5,786 nucleotides of DNA from positions 1 through 5,786 of the forward strand of contig CAJOFW010000141.1 of NCBI GenBank assembly GCA_905234005.1, in the 5' to 3' direction. The translations under genes and the position numbers were made by a program. Position 1 is the first letter of the stretch. Each line of letters opens with the position of its first letter. The notes beneath the pieces were generated by a model that was not told the DNA's origin, did no database searches, and saw only the letters and a list, made by a program, of their open reading frames with translations. Shown one piece after another: positions 5,676 through 5,786 of the stretch. Origin of the DNA: an uncultured Oscillospiraceae bacterium. Lineage in GTDB: Bacteria > Bacillota > Clostridia > Oscillospirales > Oscillospiraceae.

Positions 5676-5703
5676 ATTATATCACAGATCGTAGTTTTTG
5701 CAA
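5676..5703 (-). promoter_or_regulatory. Sigma-70/SigA-type promoter of pfkA, extended -10
   Basis: On the minus strand a perfect TATAAT (5681-5676) is directly preceded by TGA, giving an extended -10 (TGnTATAAT). TTGCAA (5703-5698) lies 16 bases upstream and matches TTGACA at 4 of 6; TTTGCA one base further gives a 17-base spacer and also 4 of 6. The predicted start is near 5670-5667, giving a leader of about 85-90 bases. The TGA of the extended -10 is also the stop codon of the preceding gene, so the promoter overlaps that gene's last codons. Confidence 0.8.
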
Positions 5704-5786
5704 ACGGGGGCGTTGGCGTCGGCGGATTCCCTGTCGTACCAGATGAGGTTCAGGCCCGTGGCCTTGTCGAAGAGCTGGATCAGCTC
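5682..5786 (-). CDS. C-terminal 34 codons of an unidentified gene (rest outside window)
   Basis: An open minus-strand frame enters at the window's right edge and ends in TGA at 5684-5682. The visible tail begins ELIQLFDKATGLNLIWYD and ends APVCKNYDL. Third positions are mostly G/C as in the neighbouring genes, which supports real coding over chance. I do not recognise the family from this fragment. It does not look like the DnaE or acetyl-CoA carboxylase subunits that often precede pfkA in Firmicutes, but 34 residues are too few to exclude any family. There is no terminator between it and pfkA, so read-through into pfkA is possible in addition to pfkA's own promoter. Confidence 0.7.
   Translation of the reverse strand, partial: ELIQLFDKATGLNLIWYDRESADANAPVCKNYDL

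Overview
The window is a GC-rich, gene-dense stretch of a bacterial chromosome. Codon third positions are strongly G/C, Shine-Dalgarno sites are strong (AAGGAGG, CAGGAGG, GAGGTGATC) and gaps between genes are very short. The gene content (RarA, a VUT transporter, a MarR regulator, an ATP-type PfkA) and these ribosome-binding sites fit a high-GC anaerobic Firmicute of the Clostridia (Oscillospiraceae-like). This placement is inference from style and gene content, not from a marker gene.

Layout from left to right: (1) most of rarA on +, with its 5' end outside the window (1-1263); (2) a small unrecognised protein on -, starting at TTG, whose 3' end overlaps the rarA stop (1258-1602); (3) a 54-bp divergent gap, then four + strand genes that look like one transcription unit: a radical SAM protein with a Cx4Cx2C cluster motif (1657-2541), a MarR-type regulator (2563-3012), a VUT-family membrane transporter (3035-3784) and a compact short-chain dehydrogenase (GTG start, 3781-4452) that overlaps the transporter by 4 bp; (4) a 116-bp convergent intergenic stretch holding a clean 11-bp inverted repeat; (5) pfkA on - (4569-5582), with a recognisable promoter and a long leader hairpin; (6) the last 34 codons of an unidentified - strand gene (5682-5786), whose stop codon lies inside the pfkA promoter.

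RarA (replication-fork maintenance) and PfkA (glycolysis) are housekeeping genes. The middle cluster is the accessory part. Its spacing (21 bp, 22 bp, then a 4-bp overlap) suggests that a regulator, a small-molecule importer and two enzymes are made together. The VUT family is best known for queuosine-precursor uptake, so salvage of a modified base or vitamin-like compound is a reasonable hypothesis, but nothing in the window names the substrate. I found no rRNA or tRNA gene, no CRISPR array, no insertion sequence and no clear horizontal-transfer signature. I do not see a clearly new biological system here. The points most worth a second look are the cluster of four genes and the pfkA promoter/leader architecture.
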